DNA of 64,000 bases from Magicicada septendecula (taxonomy: Eukaryota; Arthropoda; Insecta; Hemiptera; Cicadidae), in NCBI GenBank assembly GCA_034769895.1, contig CM068373.1, positions 280,581,158 to 280,645,157 on the forward strand, given 5' to 3'. The position numbers and the translations under genes were made by a program. This document shows, piece after piece, positions 1 to 9,350 of the stretch (its first letter is position 1; each line of letters starts with the position of its first letter). Under the pieces are notes generated by a model. The model had not been told where the DNA came from, ran no database searches, and saw nothing but the letters and a program-made list of their open reading frames with translations.

Positions 1-413
1 AACAGCTTGATTTTTCTCAGGATGAAGATTTCCGCCGATTCCTGCCGCTGCGTTTGTCCGTACAGCTCGGCCAGCAGCTCTGCGTCTCGTTGCATCCCGC
101 AGAAGTGATGCCGGAAGCGGTCGCAGAACTCGGGCCAATTTATCTGCAATCCCGTGTATCTCTCTGCCCACGTGGCAGCTTCTCCTCGGAGCTGCCGCAC
201 TGCGTAATCTGCCCACTGTTCAGGTGGGACTCTGTAGTCCCGCAGCTGTCGCTCTAGCTGTTGAAGATATCGTTCTGGATCCTCGTACTTGAGGCCATGG
301 TATGTGGCGGTGATCACCGGTGGCAACGTGCACCTCAGAGCTGCGGCGAATTGCGCAAAGCCTTGCTCTACCTCGAACCCGGTGTCCCGCTGGGTGTAGC
401 TGTTGGGCGCCAT
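1..413 (-). CDS. LTR-retrotransposon Gag, N-terminal part (runs off the left edge)
   Basis: Reading the minus strand from an ATG at 413-411 gives an open frame of about 137 codons to the window edge. It is GC-rich, unlike the rest of the window. The N-terminus starts MAPNSYTQRD. The middle carries the Retrotrans_gag pattern: YEDPERYLQQLERQL, a WADYAVRQLRGEAATWAERY segment, then WPEFCDRFRHHF. This matches capsid-like Gag of Ty3/gypsy-type elements. It lies 66 bp downstream of a good primer-binding site (480-497) and the 500-1298 LTR, which is where a gag start belongs. The plus-strand ORFs in this stretch are shadows. The superfamily is inferred, because pol is outside the window. Confidence 0.75.
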   Translation of the reverse strand, partial: MAPNSYTQRDTGFEVEQGFAQFAAALRCTLPPVITATYHGLKYEDPERYLQQLERQLRDYRVPPEQWADYAVRQLRGEAATWAERYTGLQINWPEFCDRFRHHFCGMQRDAELLAELYGQTQRQESAEIFILRKIKL

Positions 414-479
414 GTTGTTTTGTGTGCCGGCTGGTAGTTCTCTGGCGTGGCTGGATCCTGCATCCGCAAGATGATCGTC

Positions 480-497
480 GCCCCACGTTGGGCGCCA
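480..497 (-). other. Primer-binding site of the 500-1298 LTR element
   Basis: On the minus strand this reads TGGCGCCCAACGTGGGGC. It begins with TGG (complement of tRNA 3' CCA) and sits 2 nt after the LTR terminus ...TGTGACA. This is the expected layout of LTR, short spacer, PBS, gag. The primer tRNA is not assigned. Confidence 0.75.
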
Positions 498-499
498 CT

Positions 500-1298
500 T
501 GTCACAGGACAAATGGCGCCAATCGTACACACTATAGTTTTTTAGGCCCTTAAAAGGACCGTTTGTCGGGTACGCTAAATCATTTGCGTACGCTGCCCGA
601 GCCGCGCTGTGATGTTCGGCGGCTGCGTCCGCTGTTCCGGGCGTGCTGCGGTTCTCTTCTTTCGGCAGCGGTATGTAGAGCCCGCTGCTGTCCCAGTCGA
701 TGTCCATCACTGCTTCTCCTGCGTTCTCCATTCTTCCTTCTTCCTTTTCTTCCAGCTGGCTTGACGACGTCCAATGGAGTGCGCCAAAAATTTTTAGCGG
801 CGCTGTTTTTATGCCCTGACAGGTCGTATGCCACGAACCTATCAGAGTGCCGCTGGTCCCTGGTTGGCTCGCCTCGAGCACGTTAGATGGTCACGTTGAG
901 GCCAATCAAGCTGCTGCCGATCCTTGATTGGGTCGCCTCGCCTTCTCGTGTCACGTCTCGGCTGGCGCCGAGAGCAGATCTTCGCCTCGCTATGTCACAG
1001 ACGTTATCACTAGACAGTTTGTTTATGTTTACGTTTTTTACTAGGTCAGTGTGTTACGGTCTAGTAACCTCGAGGTCAGGTTTACATTGATTAGAAAAGG
1101 TCAACGGGGTTATCTGTTGATTACAAAAGGTCAACGGGGTTATCTGCTGATTAATTCGAGGTCAATTGGGGTTATCAGCGATAAGACGGGGTTATCAAAA
1201 GGTTAATTGGATTTTAATTGGGGTCATCGCTGATAAGGTGACCTCTTGACATGACCTCTGACTTTGTCCTAGACCTCTGACCTGTCCCAGAAAGAACA
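500..1298 (-). repeat. 5' LTR (799 bp) of a minus-strand LTR retrotransposon
   Basis: On the minus strand the segment starts TGTTCTTTCTGGGACAGG at 1298 and ends GTCCTGTGACA at 500, giving perfect TGT...ACA ends, with the PBS immediately inside. The matching 3' LTR would be left of the window. The U3 end (1043-1283) contains a dense array of AGGTCA and TTATC motifs. The left part (500-1000) is GC-rich and has shadow ORFs that I do not believe. The right neighbour is a truncated plus-strand integrase. Confidence 0.7.
1043..1283 (-). promoter_or_regulatory. U3 enhancer-like cluster of AGGTCA half-sites and GATA motifs
   Basis: Direct AGGTCA copies start at 1043, 1073, 1098, 1128 and 1159. Inverted copies (TGACCT) start at 1239, 1252 and 1278. 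Between them TTATC (reverse complement GATAA) recurs within GGGGTTATC, and a 30-bp unit is tandemly repeated at 1091-1150. AGGTCA is the nuclear-receptor half-site and GATAA the GATA-factor core. The location in U3 fits an enhancer; binding is inferred only. Confidence 0.5.
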
Positions 1299-1313
1299 TT
1301 TATATACTACTAG

Positions 1314-2184
1314 GAGGGAATGATGATACCAATCACATCATCATCCAAACTAGAAAAAGTTTTCATAGATATATGTGGCCCATTTCCACGAAGCGGAGGT
1401 AGACACCAATATAAATTCCTGATAATAATATTTGATCACTATACCAAGTTTACCACATTGTACGCAATCAACCGTGCAACAACAAAAAATATTGGGAATA
1501 ATTTTACAGCGCTATCTACCCGAAATAGGAAGACCAAAGTCAATAATCAGCGACCACGGGACACAATTTAGAGGAAAAAGATGGGAGGAAACACTGTTGA
1601 ACCATGGTATCAAATCATACAAAACGTTTGTGTATCACCCAAGCAGCAACCCAGCTGAGAGAATGTTAAGGGAAGTAGGAAGAATACTCCAAACCTACTG
1701 TCACAACCAACAGAGAAGATGGTCAGAATACCTGTCAAATGCAGAAGAGTATATCAACCTATCACACCACCAAGCTATTGATACCACTCCATACACAGCA
1801 ATGTTTGAGAAACCTCCACCAAGGGAGATAACAGAATTAATCAATTTTTCTCAAAGTGAAGAATATAAGTTTGATAAAGTGAAGTTTTACAATAAGATAA
1901 TAGAACGCACAGAGAAGAGGAGAAGGAAGTATCAGGAACATCAACCCAAACCCATAGCATACAATGTAGGAGACCAAGTGTTACTAAAAAATAGAGAACT
2001 GCCGAGTACGATAGAGGGGATAGCAAAGAAATTGTTACTGCTATACACTGGACCCTATACTATCACAAAGAAGAATGGTAATAATACCTATGAACTTATG
2101 GAAACCCAAACCCAGAGAAAGAAAGGGACATATAACCAGTCATCGATGAAGAGTTACTATTCAGAACCAACACCAATTTTGTGA
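1314..2184 (+). pseudogene. Ty3/gypsy integrase fragment, frameshifted
   Basis: The frame opens just after a TAG at 1311 and gives EGMMIPIT then FIDICGPFPRSGG (first catalytic Asp), ISDHGTQF (second Asp) and NPAERMLREVGR (catalytic Glu). A C-terminal domain follows, ending in GTYNQSSMKSYY. It is clearly homologous to the integrase of the 16-48 kb array. The reading frame shifts near 1485: an A-run has six As where the intact homologues imply seven, so the first half (1320-1571 frame) and second half (1432-2184 frame) are separate. Everything 5' of the integrase (gag, protease, RT, zinc finger) is missing at the junction with the upstream LTR. Dead copy, or a homopolymer sequencing error. Confidence 0.85.
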
Positions 2185-2831
2185 GAAAATATTACCATAA
2201 AGAAGAAGTAGTGACAAACTTGAAGGCATAATCAATAAGACCAGACATGAAATATAAAATCAAATAGTATTATTACAACTAATACAATTACTAAGCAGAA
2301 AATAGTAAATGAAGATCAATAAAAGAGAAAATAGATACAAATAAAAATCTATCAACAACGTTGTTTCAAACAGAGCTAAAGATAATAAAATAAAGTAAAA
2401 GAGAAAGAAGATTTTATCAAATCTGAGCAGCAACTGCGTGAGTAACCCCTGAATATTTTTTATTAGTCACACAACGACTACTTTAAGTTTTTATGTTTGT
2501 TTGTAGAGATGAGCTCCAACAACAATTTACCTGAGCAGACGGTACGTCCCTCTGGACTCAGAAGATGTAGGATGGACAGCAGAGTATGGAAGCCAAGAGT
2601 GCCCCTCTGACCTGTACCAACTACCACGTTAGGGAAATGATAGGGAATTAAATACTACAGGGAAATAAACCACCAAGCAGGAAGATAGTAAACCAGATCA
2701 AAGATAACAATGTATAAAAATATGAAATGAAAGAAACAAGATTTAGAAGACGGAAGCTCAAATAAATAAGAAACAATGTAACAGATAATTTCTCAAATCC
2801 CATAAAGGAATTATTCCAAATGATCTATTTT
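2185..2831 (+). other. 3' noncoding region of the plus-strand Ty3/gypsy element
   Basis: No credible ORF; the sense strand is A-rich. Positions 2560-2628 match, in sense orientation, a block in the 3' noncoding region of all four array copies (about 19051-19116, 27834-27899, 34808-34874 and 41783-41849 on the minus strand). Shared cores include CAGCAGAGTATG, AAGCCAA and CTGTACCAAC. This links the two elements as one family. Confidence 0.6.
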
Positions 2832-2846
2832 CGAGGGGGGACAATA
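2832..2846 (+). other. Polypurine tract
   Basis: CGAGGGGGGACAATA directly precedes TGTAACAAG, the expected arrangement of PPT and 3' LTR start. The array's PPT has the same form on its own strand. Confidence 0.65.
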
Positions 2847-4232
2847 TGTAACAAGACATATGAGCCCAATATTTAAGTAACCCAAATTTTAAAACATGTC
2901 ATAATAATTGAATTAAGAAGAGACATCAAGTATTTAATCTGGAAATGCCAAGAATGAAACTACATGAGCAACTCATCTAGAAGAATAAACTCAACGCAGG
3001 AGTTAATAAAATGTAATGGTAATAAAAAATAACAACATATAAGAAGAAAGAAGATACAATAAAAAGCGATTATACCACAGGAACCAATAACCCAATAGAT
3101 TTGGTCAGTAAGGAACCAATAAAAACAAGGAAGAAACATACTACGAGAAAGACACCTAACAACCATGGCATAAAATATAGATTCCAAGAGCCAGTCAACT
3201 ATAGATAACATCTTACCCGTATAAATAATAACTGAAGAACTTACAGATTGAAAATATAGACAATAACTGACTAACTTAGATGACCCATATACAACTAATA
3301 ATATTATAAATGAGTAGGACATCCTATATTAGACAAAGATTGGAAGTAACAATAATGTTAACATAAAAGAAGCTGTAAATAAAAGCATAATGACATTATG
3401 CACAGCATCAATGTAATATAAAGGAGAATTAAAATTGTCTCATAATTACAATAATTGTTAGTCAAGTAATCAAAAAATCATGTAAGATAGAAAAAAGAAC
3501 TAAATAATGAATTACCAGTTGTCATTAATAACATTAGACTTGAAAAAATAAGGTTAAAAAATGTAAATTTGCATCAACTCAATACACCCATTGTTGCTGC
3601 AAATAAGAAAACCACATAACCTAGATACCAGTACTTTCCACCTAATTTCATATTTAATAGTAGATAAAACATCTAAACTGAAATATTTTGTACCCTAAAT
3701 CAAGTAGAAGTAATAAGGTTTCTACCAATACCAATAACAGATACCAAGAGTAATCTTTATCTAAGAATTCAAGTAAAGAAAGTGAACAAAACCAGCCAAA
3801 ATGAGATTCACTATGTGAAACATAGACAAAACCACATTGTAATGTTAGATAGGAATAACAGAAGGATACCTATGTAATAAGTAAGATATAAAATCACTAT
3901 TATAATGGTATAAAAGAATTATAATCAGTGACATAATATGTAATAAGAATAAATAAGCACACCTGTCATATGACACCAGATGTAACTACTATTATCCAAT
4001 GATATATGCTAAGGAACAGACTAGTGTGTTAAAAACACAAGACTAACTATCAATATACTACTACTAGTAAACTATTCTAAACTAAATATTGGTCTGAAAA
4101 GACACTACATTCCCAAATAAGAGTTAAATTAAATGTACACTTCATAGTGCTATATAGAGGTCATATTAATGACCAAAATACCAAGGAATAACAATAAATT
4201 CCAACAAACAAAGACAAACAGTAGTTGTAACA
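2847..4232 (+). repeat. Probable 3' LTR of the plus-strand Ty3/gypsy element
   Basis: Starts TGTAACAAGACA right after a PPT, like the array LTRs (TGTAACGCAAC). The right end is placed at AGTTGTAACA by analogy with the array LTR terminus GTAGTAACA; no target duplication could be confirmed, so the end is uncertain. AT-rich, A-biased, no coding. A 120-codon minus-strand ORF at 2960-3322 is a shadow. Confidence 0.45.
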
Positions 4233-5740
4233 ACTCAATGTTTACAACTGGGGCAATACAGAAGTTACCCAGATACCTTTTATTATAAATAATTTGTAAA
4301 TACAATTAATAGACTCTTAGGCTAAATCAATGGTAGCATAAAAACTATATTTTGTCAATAGTGTAACGCCACGTGTTACGTTGCCGAAAATAAAGTGTCG
4401 ATTTGTATTTGTTTAGTGAAAAAGAATTGAAAAAAAAAAAAAAAAAATTATCCTGGAAGGGTAAAAACCGCCTTGTTGCAGAAATCGATTTCAGCTTCGA
4501 CCGGCTAGACGTCTTGTTCGCAGGTTACGCAGTCTGGCTCGTTCGTTTGTCCACACTCCTTGCTGCTGCCTGTAATTTTTCTGAAAGTGATCTAATATTT
4601 CTACAAATAACAACTCTTTTTGATCAGATTGATGACATTTATTCATATTTTATTTATTCAAGACTAAAATAGTCGACCTTTTGGTCGAACAAGGTCATAG
4701 TCGGGTCGACTTGGGTGCTCAATTTGATTGTACAAGTATACACACTTTATTAAACATTAACTTAAAAAAATAATAAAAATCTCAGGGTTCTGGGTTCTTT
4801 AAGACTGCTATTGAAGTCAGACATGGAAATAACAAGTATAATACATCACAAATGTAGGTAAAATTAAAATCTTATTAACTAGTATTACTATAAATAAAGT
4901 TTGGTTGCTAGGTAACGGCGAATTTTTTGTCCGCTAGGGTTAGCAGTGAGATGGACAAAATGGCCGCTGATGTAGTCAACTGACAACGCTATCCAATAAT
5001 GTCCTCGCACCGTCCTTTTGGGAATAAATGATTTTTTAATGTGTTCACAGTTTTAATTTAAGTTTATTTCTTTTGTCGTCGCTTGTGTTCGGTTTGTTGA
5101 GTTAACCTGAGTGTTGTGTAGTCGTAGTTGTGGATTAATTATAAACTCGAATGATCTCACCCACACAGAAGTGTTCGAATTTTGCCTTCACTTTTCGTGA
5201 TCGAAGTTTTTTCTATTTCTTGGTGTTTTCATCTGTTAATGGCAGTTTGTTTATTCTCTTCTTTTATAAGATAACTAATACTTTGATTTGCAGTTGTTTA
5301 TACTGCTCTACTCGTTCAAAAACTGAATCCTTGTTTTACATTAAATTTTTTATTATACAGAGCTCATCTGCCCTCTTTTGAAGTTAACAATGGAATAATT
5401 ATTTTTTGTTTCTTCATCAACAGTCTTGCCCAAGAAACTCTGGCCTGCTATTGGTTAATACCTGTGAACTCTGGTGATCACATGACCAGTTTACAAAAAT
5501 CAGATATCTTTACACCTATGCTAAAAAATACTTCCTTCCTAGCTTTAAATCATATTAATTTTAAGTTACTTAGTGGTTTTCCTTGTAAAATTATAAGTAT
5601 TTTGATACCTCATTTTACATGAGTTGGTCATTATAAAGGATGATTTCTCACTTTACAAAAATTATAATTTTGAGCCTATACTTTAATTATACATTTGTTA
5701 TATCACTTTACAATTCTTTAAATTAATCTAATATGTAATA
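4233..5740. other. No gene recognised; possible promoter-like patch at 4905-5145
   Basis: AT-rich sequence with a 17-A run at 4431-4447. The patch at 4905-5145 is less AT-rich and contains GACAAAATGGCCGC (YY1/Pho-like), a CCAAT and several CpGs. This could be a promoter or untranslated exon, but no ORF or splice pair supports it. Confidence 0.2.
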
Positions 5741-5761
5741 CAGTGGAACTTGGTTATTACG
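5741..5761 (+). repeat. Left terminal inverted repeat of the Tigger/pogo element
   Basis: CAGTGGAACTTGGTTATTACG, preceded by TA. It pairs with 7596-7616 with a single mismatch. Confidence 0.9.
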
Positions 5762-5955
5762 ACCTCGGCTGTTACGTCAACTCAGGTGTAGCGTTATTTT
5801 GTCATAAGTCCGGTCAAACTGATATATTTAACATTATAAAAATTCCCGGTTTTAACGTCACTAAATATTGTACTACTCTGTTATAGCGTCAACAATTTCT
5901 CAGATATTTTACTCTAAATTTCATATAAACGTATATATGTGCGCGCGCTACGCCC

Positions 5956-7356
5956 ATGGCTACAGACATACATTGTATGCAAGCGATAAGCACTGTAACA
6001 GGACCGCCGGCGCCAGCGCCAGATGGAGAAAAAATTAAAAAAATTAGGAAATGCGAACATGGTGATGTGGATGCAGCATTATTGAAATGGTTCAAACAGT
6101 GTCGATGTTCAGATATTCCTGTGAGTGGACCAATTCTGAAAGAGAAAACTACAGAATTTGGAAAATTGTTTGGTATTGATTTTACTTGCTCCAACGGATG
6201 GCTAGATCGATTTAAGGCCCGACACTTGATTTCCTTTGCAAAAATTTGTGGTGAGGCAAAATGCGTAGATCTGAACGTTACAGGCGATTGGGTGCGTAAC
6301 ACTTGGCCACAAATTAGACGATCATATAAAGATGAAGACATCTTTAATGGAGATGAAGCCAGAATTTTTTATAAATTAACTACAGATAAGACTTTCAAAT
6401 TTAAAAATGAAAAGTGCGTTGGTGGGAAGCTCTCTAAACAAAGAGTTACAGTTTTTGTTTGTGCGAACATGACGGGAACCGAAAAAAGGAAACTTTTAGT
6501 TATCGGGAAAAGTTTGCATCCTAGATGTTTTAAAAACATCAAAAAACTTCCTGTAAGTTACACTGCCAACAAAAAAGCGTGTATGACTTCTAGTATTTTT
6601 GAAGATGAACTAAGAAAGTGGGATAAAGAACTGCAATCGAAAAACAGAAAAATTCTACTTCTAGTTGACAACTGTGCAGCCCATCCAAAGTTAAATTTGA
6701 CAAACATTAATCTGGTCTTCTTACCGGCCAACTGTACGAGTGTCCTGCAACCTATGGACCAAGGCGTCATTAGAAGCCTAAAGTGTCACTACCGCAAGGA
6801 ACTTCAAAAAAAAATTATTTTCTGTATGGACACGGCGCAACCTGCCACAATTTCACTCTTAGATGCAATACAATTCCTAGACGACTCTTGGAAGAGTGTA
6901 ACACAGAAGACGATAGCAAAATGCTTTAGTAAAGCACAACTCTTACATGAAAATTTACCCTATGATGACGAAGACGACGACTTGCCGCTCTCGGAGTGGA
7001 TTAAGAAATTCGACGTAAATGAATTTGGAAATGAACTTGATTCCTATGCATCAGTGGATGACCAAGTAGAAACATTCCAAGTGTTGAGTGACGCAGAAAT
7101 TATCGCGGAAGTAAAAAACATAGAAGCAGAAGATAGTGTTGAAGAAGATGCTGAGCAAGAGGAGGATGCCGACATCGTTTGTCCGACAGTACAGGAAGCA
7201 ATGAGAGCCGCCGAAACTCTTTCACGATTTTACTGCTTTAGAGAGACGTCTGACTACACGTTCAATGCAGCGCAGCATCTCCACAGCACAACAGAAAGAA
7301 TTTATTTTTCAGAAAGGAGCGTTCAAAAGAAAATTACGGATTACTTTCGACAGTAA
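5956..7356 (+). CDS. Tigger/pogo-like transposase (466 aa), DDD catalytic core, C-terminal PIP box
   Basis: Cut-and-paste transposase of the Tc1/mariner superfamily, pogo branch, acting in the nucleus on its own inverted repeats. Residues about 28-95 are the second CENP-B/Tc5-type helix-turn-helix (ALLKWFKQCR, PVSGPILKEK, SNGWLDRFKARH). The DDE_1 catalytic domain follows, with Asp133 (NGDEARIF), Asp238 (LLLVDNCAAHP) and Asp268 (LQPMDQGVIRS), 29 residues between the last two. Residues about 335-410 are acidic. The last residues, QKKITDYF, form a PCNA-interacting (PIP) box. The first CENP-B_N/psq helix-turn-helix usual in this family is absent; the first 24 residues look unrelated. That may be an internal deletion or an unrecognised upstream exon. 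The start is the first ATG in frame. Confidence 0.9.
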   Translation: MATDIHCMQAISTVTGPPAPAPDGEKIKKIRKCEHGDVDAALLKWFKQCRCSDIPVSGPILKEKTTEFGKLFGIDFTCSNGWLDRFKARHLISFAKICGEAKCVDLNVTGDWVRNTWPQIRRSYKDEDIFNGDEARIFYKLTTDKTFKFKNEKCVGGKLSKQRVTVFVCANMTGTEKRKLLVIGKSLHPRCFKNIKKLPVSYTANKKACMTSSIFEDELRKWDKELQSKNRKILLLVDNCAAHPKLNLTNINLVFLPANCTSVLQPMDQGVIRSLKCHYRKELQKKIIFCMDTAQPATISLLDAIQFLDDSWKSVTQKTIAKCFSKAQLLHENLPYDDEDDDLPLSEWIKKFDVNEFGNELDSYASVDDQVETFQVLSDAEIIAEVKNIEAEDSVEEDAEQEEDADIVCPTVQEAMRAAETLSRFYCFRETSDYTFNAAQHLHSTTERIYFSERSVQKKITDYFRQ

Positions 7357-7595
7357 GCCTAAATGTAAGTTACATGTACTTTCTTTTTGATCTTTTAAAA
7401 TATTCTTCATGCTGTTTGTATAAATGAAATGCAGTTTGTAAACTTTAGAATAAATAGCACGAATAATGTTAATAATGCAAAGATCTTTTTTTTTATTTCT
7501 CCTTCCTTACTAGTGATTAAAAAGGGTCTTTTATAACGACTCTTTTATAACGTCACTCGGACATAACGTCATTATTTTTTTGGTCCCTTCAATGA

Positions 7596-7616
7596 CGTTA
7601 TAACCAAGTTCCACTG
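7596..7616 (-). repeat. Right terminal inverted repeat of the Tigger/pogo element
   Basis: Reverse complement reads CAGTGGAACTTGGTTATAACG and is followed by TA at 7617-7618. Confidence 0.9.
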
Positions 7617-9030
7617 TATTACCATTAAAACAATTAAGTTCATCACATAAATTTTGTCCCTTTCCTCTTTTATCACATTGGTTTAATAATCTACTCATTT
7701 CTGATATTATTTCCTTTGTATGGAACTTGTGGCCTAGGCCATCAATACCATTTCATTAGTATATTCTAAATTACATTTATCATTACCTAGGTTTTTGGTT
7801 TTGAACCCTTTTTCCTGAGTTACATCTTATTACATGAGTCTTGACCCTTAACATGTTTTCACAATAGTTACAATGAAATCTTTTGACATATTACTTAAAG
7901 TAGTGTTTACATGACCAAGTTTACAATCATAAATTAACAAATAATATAATTAGAACAAAATCTTTTAACATGTTACCTTTAAGGTATTGCCTTCATGGCC
8001 AAATTCTACATTTATAAATTGACAAACAATCATAAACTACTTGGTGTACCATTCTTCCATTCTATCAATCTTATCAAGCATTACTGGCTAATGAATAGAT
8101 TATTGTTCATAGGTCCTGGTTTCTAGTACACAATTTTCTTACTTTGCCAGTAGGCTCAAACTAACTTACAATGTAGTTTATAAATGTTAATAACTATAGG
8201 TTTTGGTATAGAACACAAATACAACTACTTACACCAAAGCCTTCACTAACATCTCAATCTGAGATGAAACCCTTCACCACAATTCACTATTGGTGTTATT
8301 TATGGGTTTTCCTTTTTTTTAAAGTAATTAACCCGCACTTATGCTGTCACCACTCCACTGACACTTATTGTGTTTATAACATATTTGAATAATAATAGGG
8401 ATCATTAATTTTTACAGTTCTTTTCTGTTTAATTAGTGACTACCCTTGTTCCCCACTCTCTTACATCAACATTCTTTTAACAGGTTTGTATTTTATGATT
8501 TATTATACATTTTATTTGCTTACTGTACTCTTGTATTGTACTTTGTTATTTTTATTACATTTTATGATCTAGTTTTTTTTTAAAGTTTATTATTCATTTA
8601 AATTGGTAGAATGATTGATCCTACCCATTCTGACTTCTACTGAATTGAGCAATTCTTTATTTAAAACAGGACTATCATTATGTCGCGTTACAATAGATAT
8701 AAGTAACAAATAAGTGAGAAGTGTTGAAGGACTTGGAAGGCATGCTCGCAAGGAGATATAATTGCCATTAAATAGTTTTAATTAAAGAATAAATACAATT
8801 AATAGTGAATAGTGTAATGTGATAATCTCAAACATTAACTCCCTTAATAATGAACGAAAGCACACCATGAGTGGACTCTAAATAAAGAGCCAAGTGTTAC
8901 CAATACAGTGATAAGCTTAGATGTTAAATCTACGCCATAATAAGAAAGTTATTACAATTATAAAATATTTGTGTCAATTCAAGCAAATGTTTATACTCTC
9001 AAACCCAGACTCCCCACGCTAAGAACAACA
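7617..9030. other. No gene recognised
   Basis: AT-rich, no ORF of note, no clear repeat boundary; probably decayed repeats or intergenic DNA. Confidence 0.5.
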
Positions 9031-9350
9031 ATTAAAATAAAACTTATAGTTTTACCTTATTTCCTTTCCATCTTGCGACTTCGTTATATGTCATACACGA
9101 CATGTTTCGGGAAACATGTTCCCATCTTCAGGTTTAAAAACTTTCCGTTCTCACATGAAGAACTTGTCAACGTAAATAAAAACTTTTACTAACATCATTA
9201 AAAACACACTACATTAATAACGTACCGCGCGAACGAAAAGTTTTTAAACCTGAAGATGGGAACATGTTTCCCGAAACATGTCATGTATGACATATAACGA
9301 AGTCGCAAGATGGAAAGGAAATAAGGTAAAACTATAAGTTTTATTTCAAT
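9031..9350. repeat. Large inverted repeat: two 120-bp arms around an 80-bp spacer
   Basis: 9031-9150 and 9231-9350 are reverse complements with only a handful of mismatches. Each arm contains a smaller hairpin (ACATGTTTC...GAAACATGT), and in the outward sense CTGAAGATGGG...CCCGAAACATGTC, which resembles a hammerhead core (CUGANGA, stem II, GAAA). The arm also carries AAGGTAAAACT, a string seen near the terminus of the Penelope-like element at 13.9 kb. It may be a foldback element, a MITE, or head-to-head element ends. The ORF at 8971-9192 is a shadow. Confidence 0.8.

Larger units (their letters stand above)
5741..7616 (+). mobile_element. Tigger/pogo-family DNA transposon (1,876 bp), nearly complete
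   Basis: Terminal inverted repeats of about 21 bp (CAGTGGAACTTGGTTATTACG at 5741; the reverse complement with one change at 7596-7616) are flanked on both sides by the TA target duplication (5739-5740, 7617-7618). One long transposase ORF lies inside. Subterminal (T)AACGTCA-type motifs recur at both ends, for example GTTACGTCAAC and TAACGTCACT on the left and AACGTCACT and AACGTCATT on the right, and are likely transposase-binding sites. Ends and ORF are intact, so the copy is young. The N-terminal DNA-binding half of the transposase looks incomplete. Confidence 0.92.

Noticed and set aside
563-886. 107-aa ORF in the first LTR
   Set aside because: It lies inside a GC-rich LTR on the strand opposite to gag, has low-complexity Arg/Cys/Leu content and no family resemblance.
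2960-3322. 120-aa minus-strand hydrophobic ORF
   Set aside because: It is antisense to an A-rich LTR; the T-rich complement always encodes Phe/Ile/Leu/Tyr, so it looks like a membrane protein by composition only.
4905-5145. Definite host promoter
   Set aside because: YY1-like and CCAAT motifs alone are too weak; kept only as a low-confidence note.
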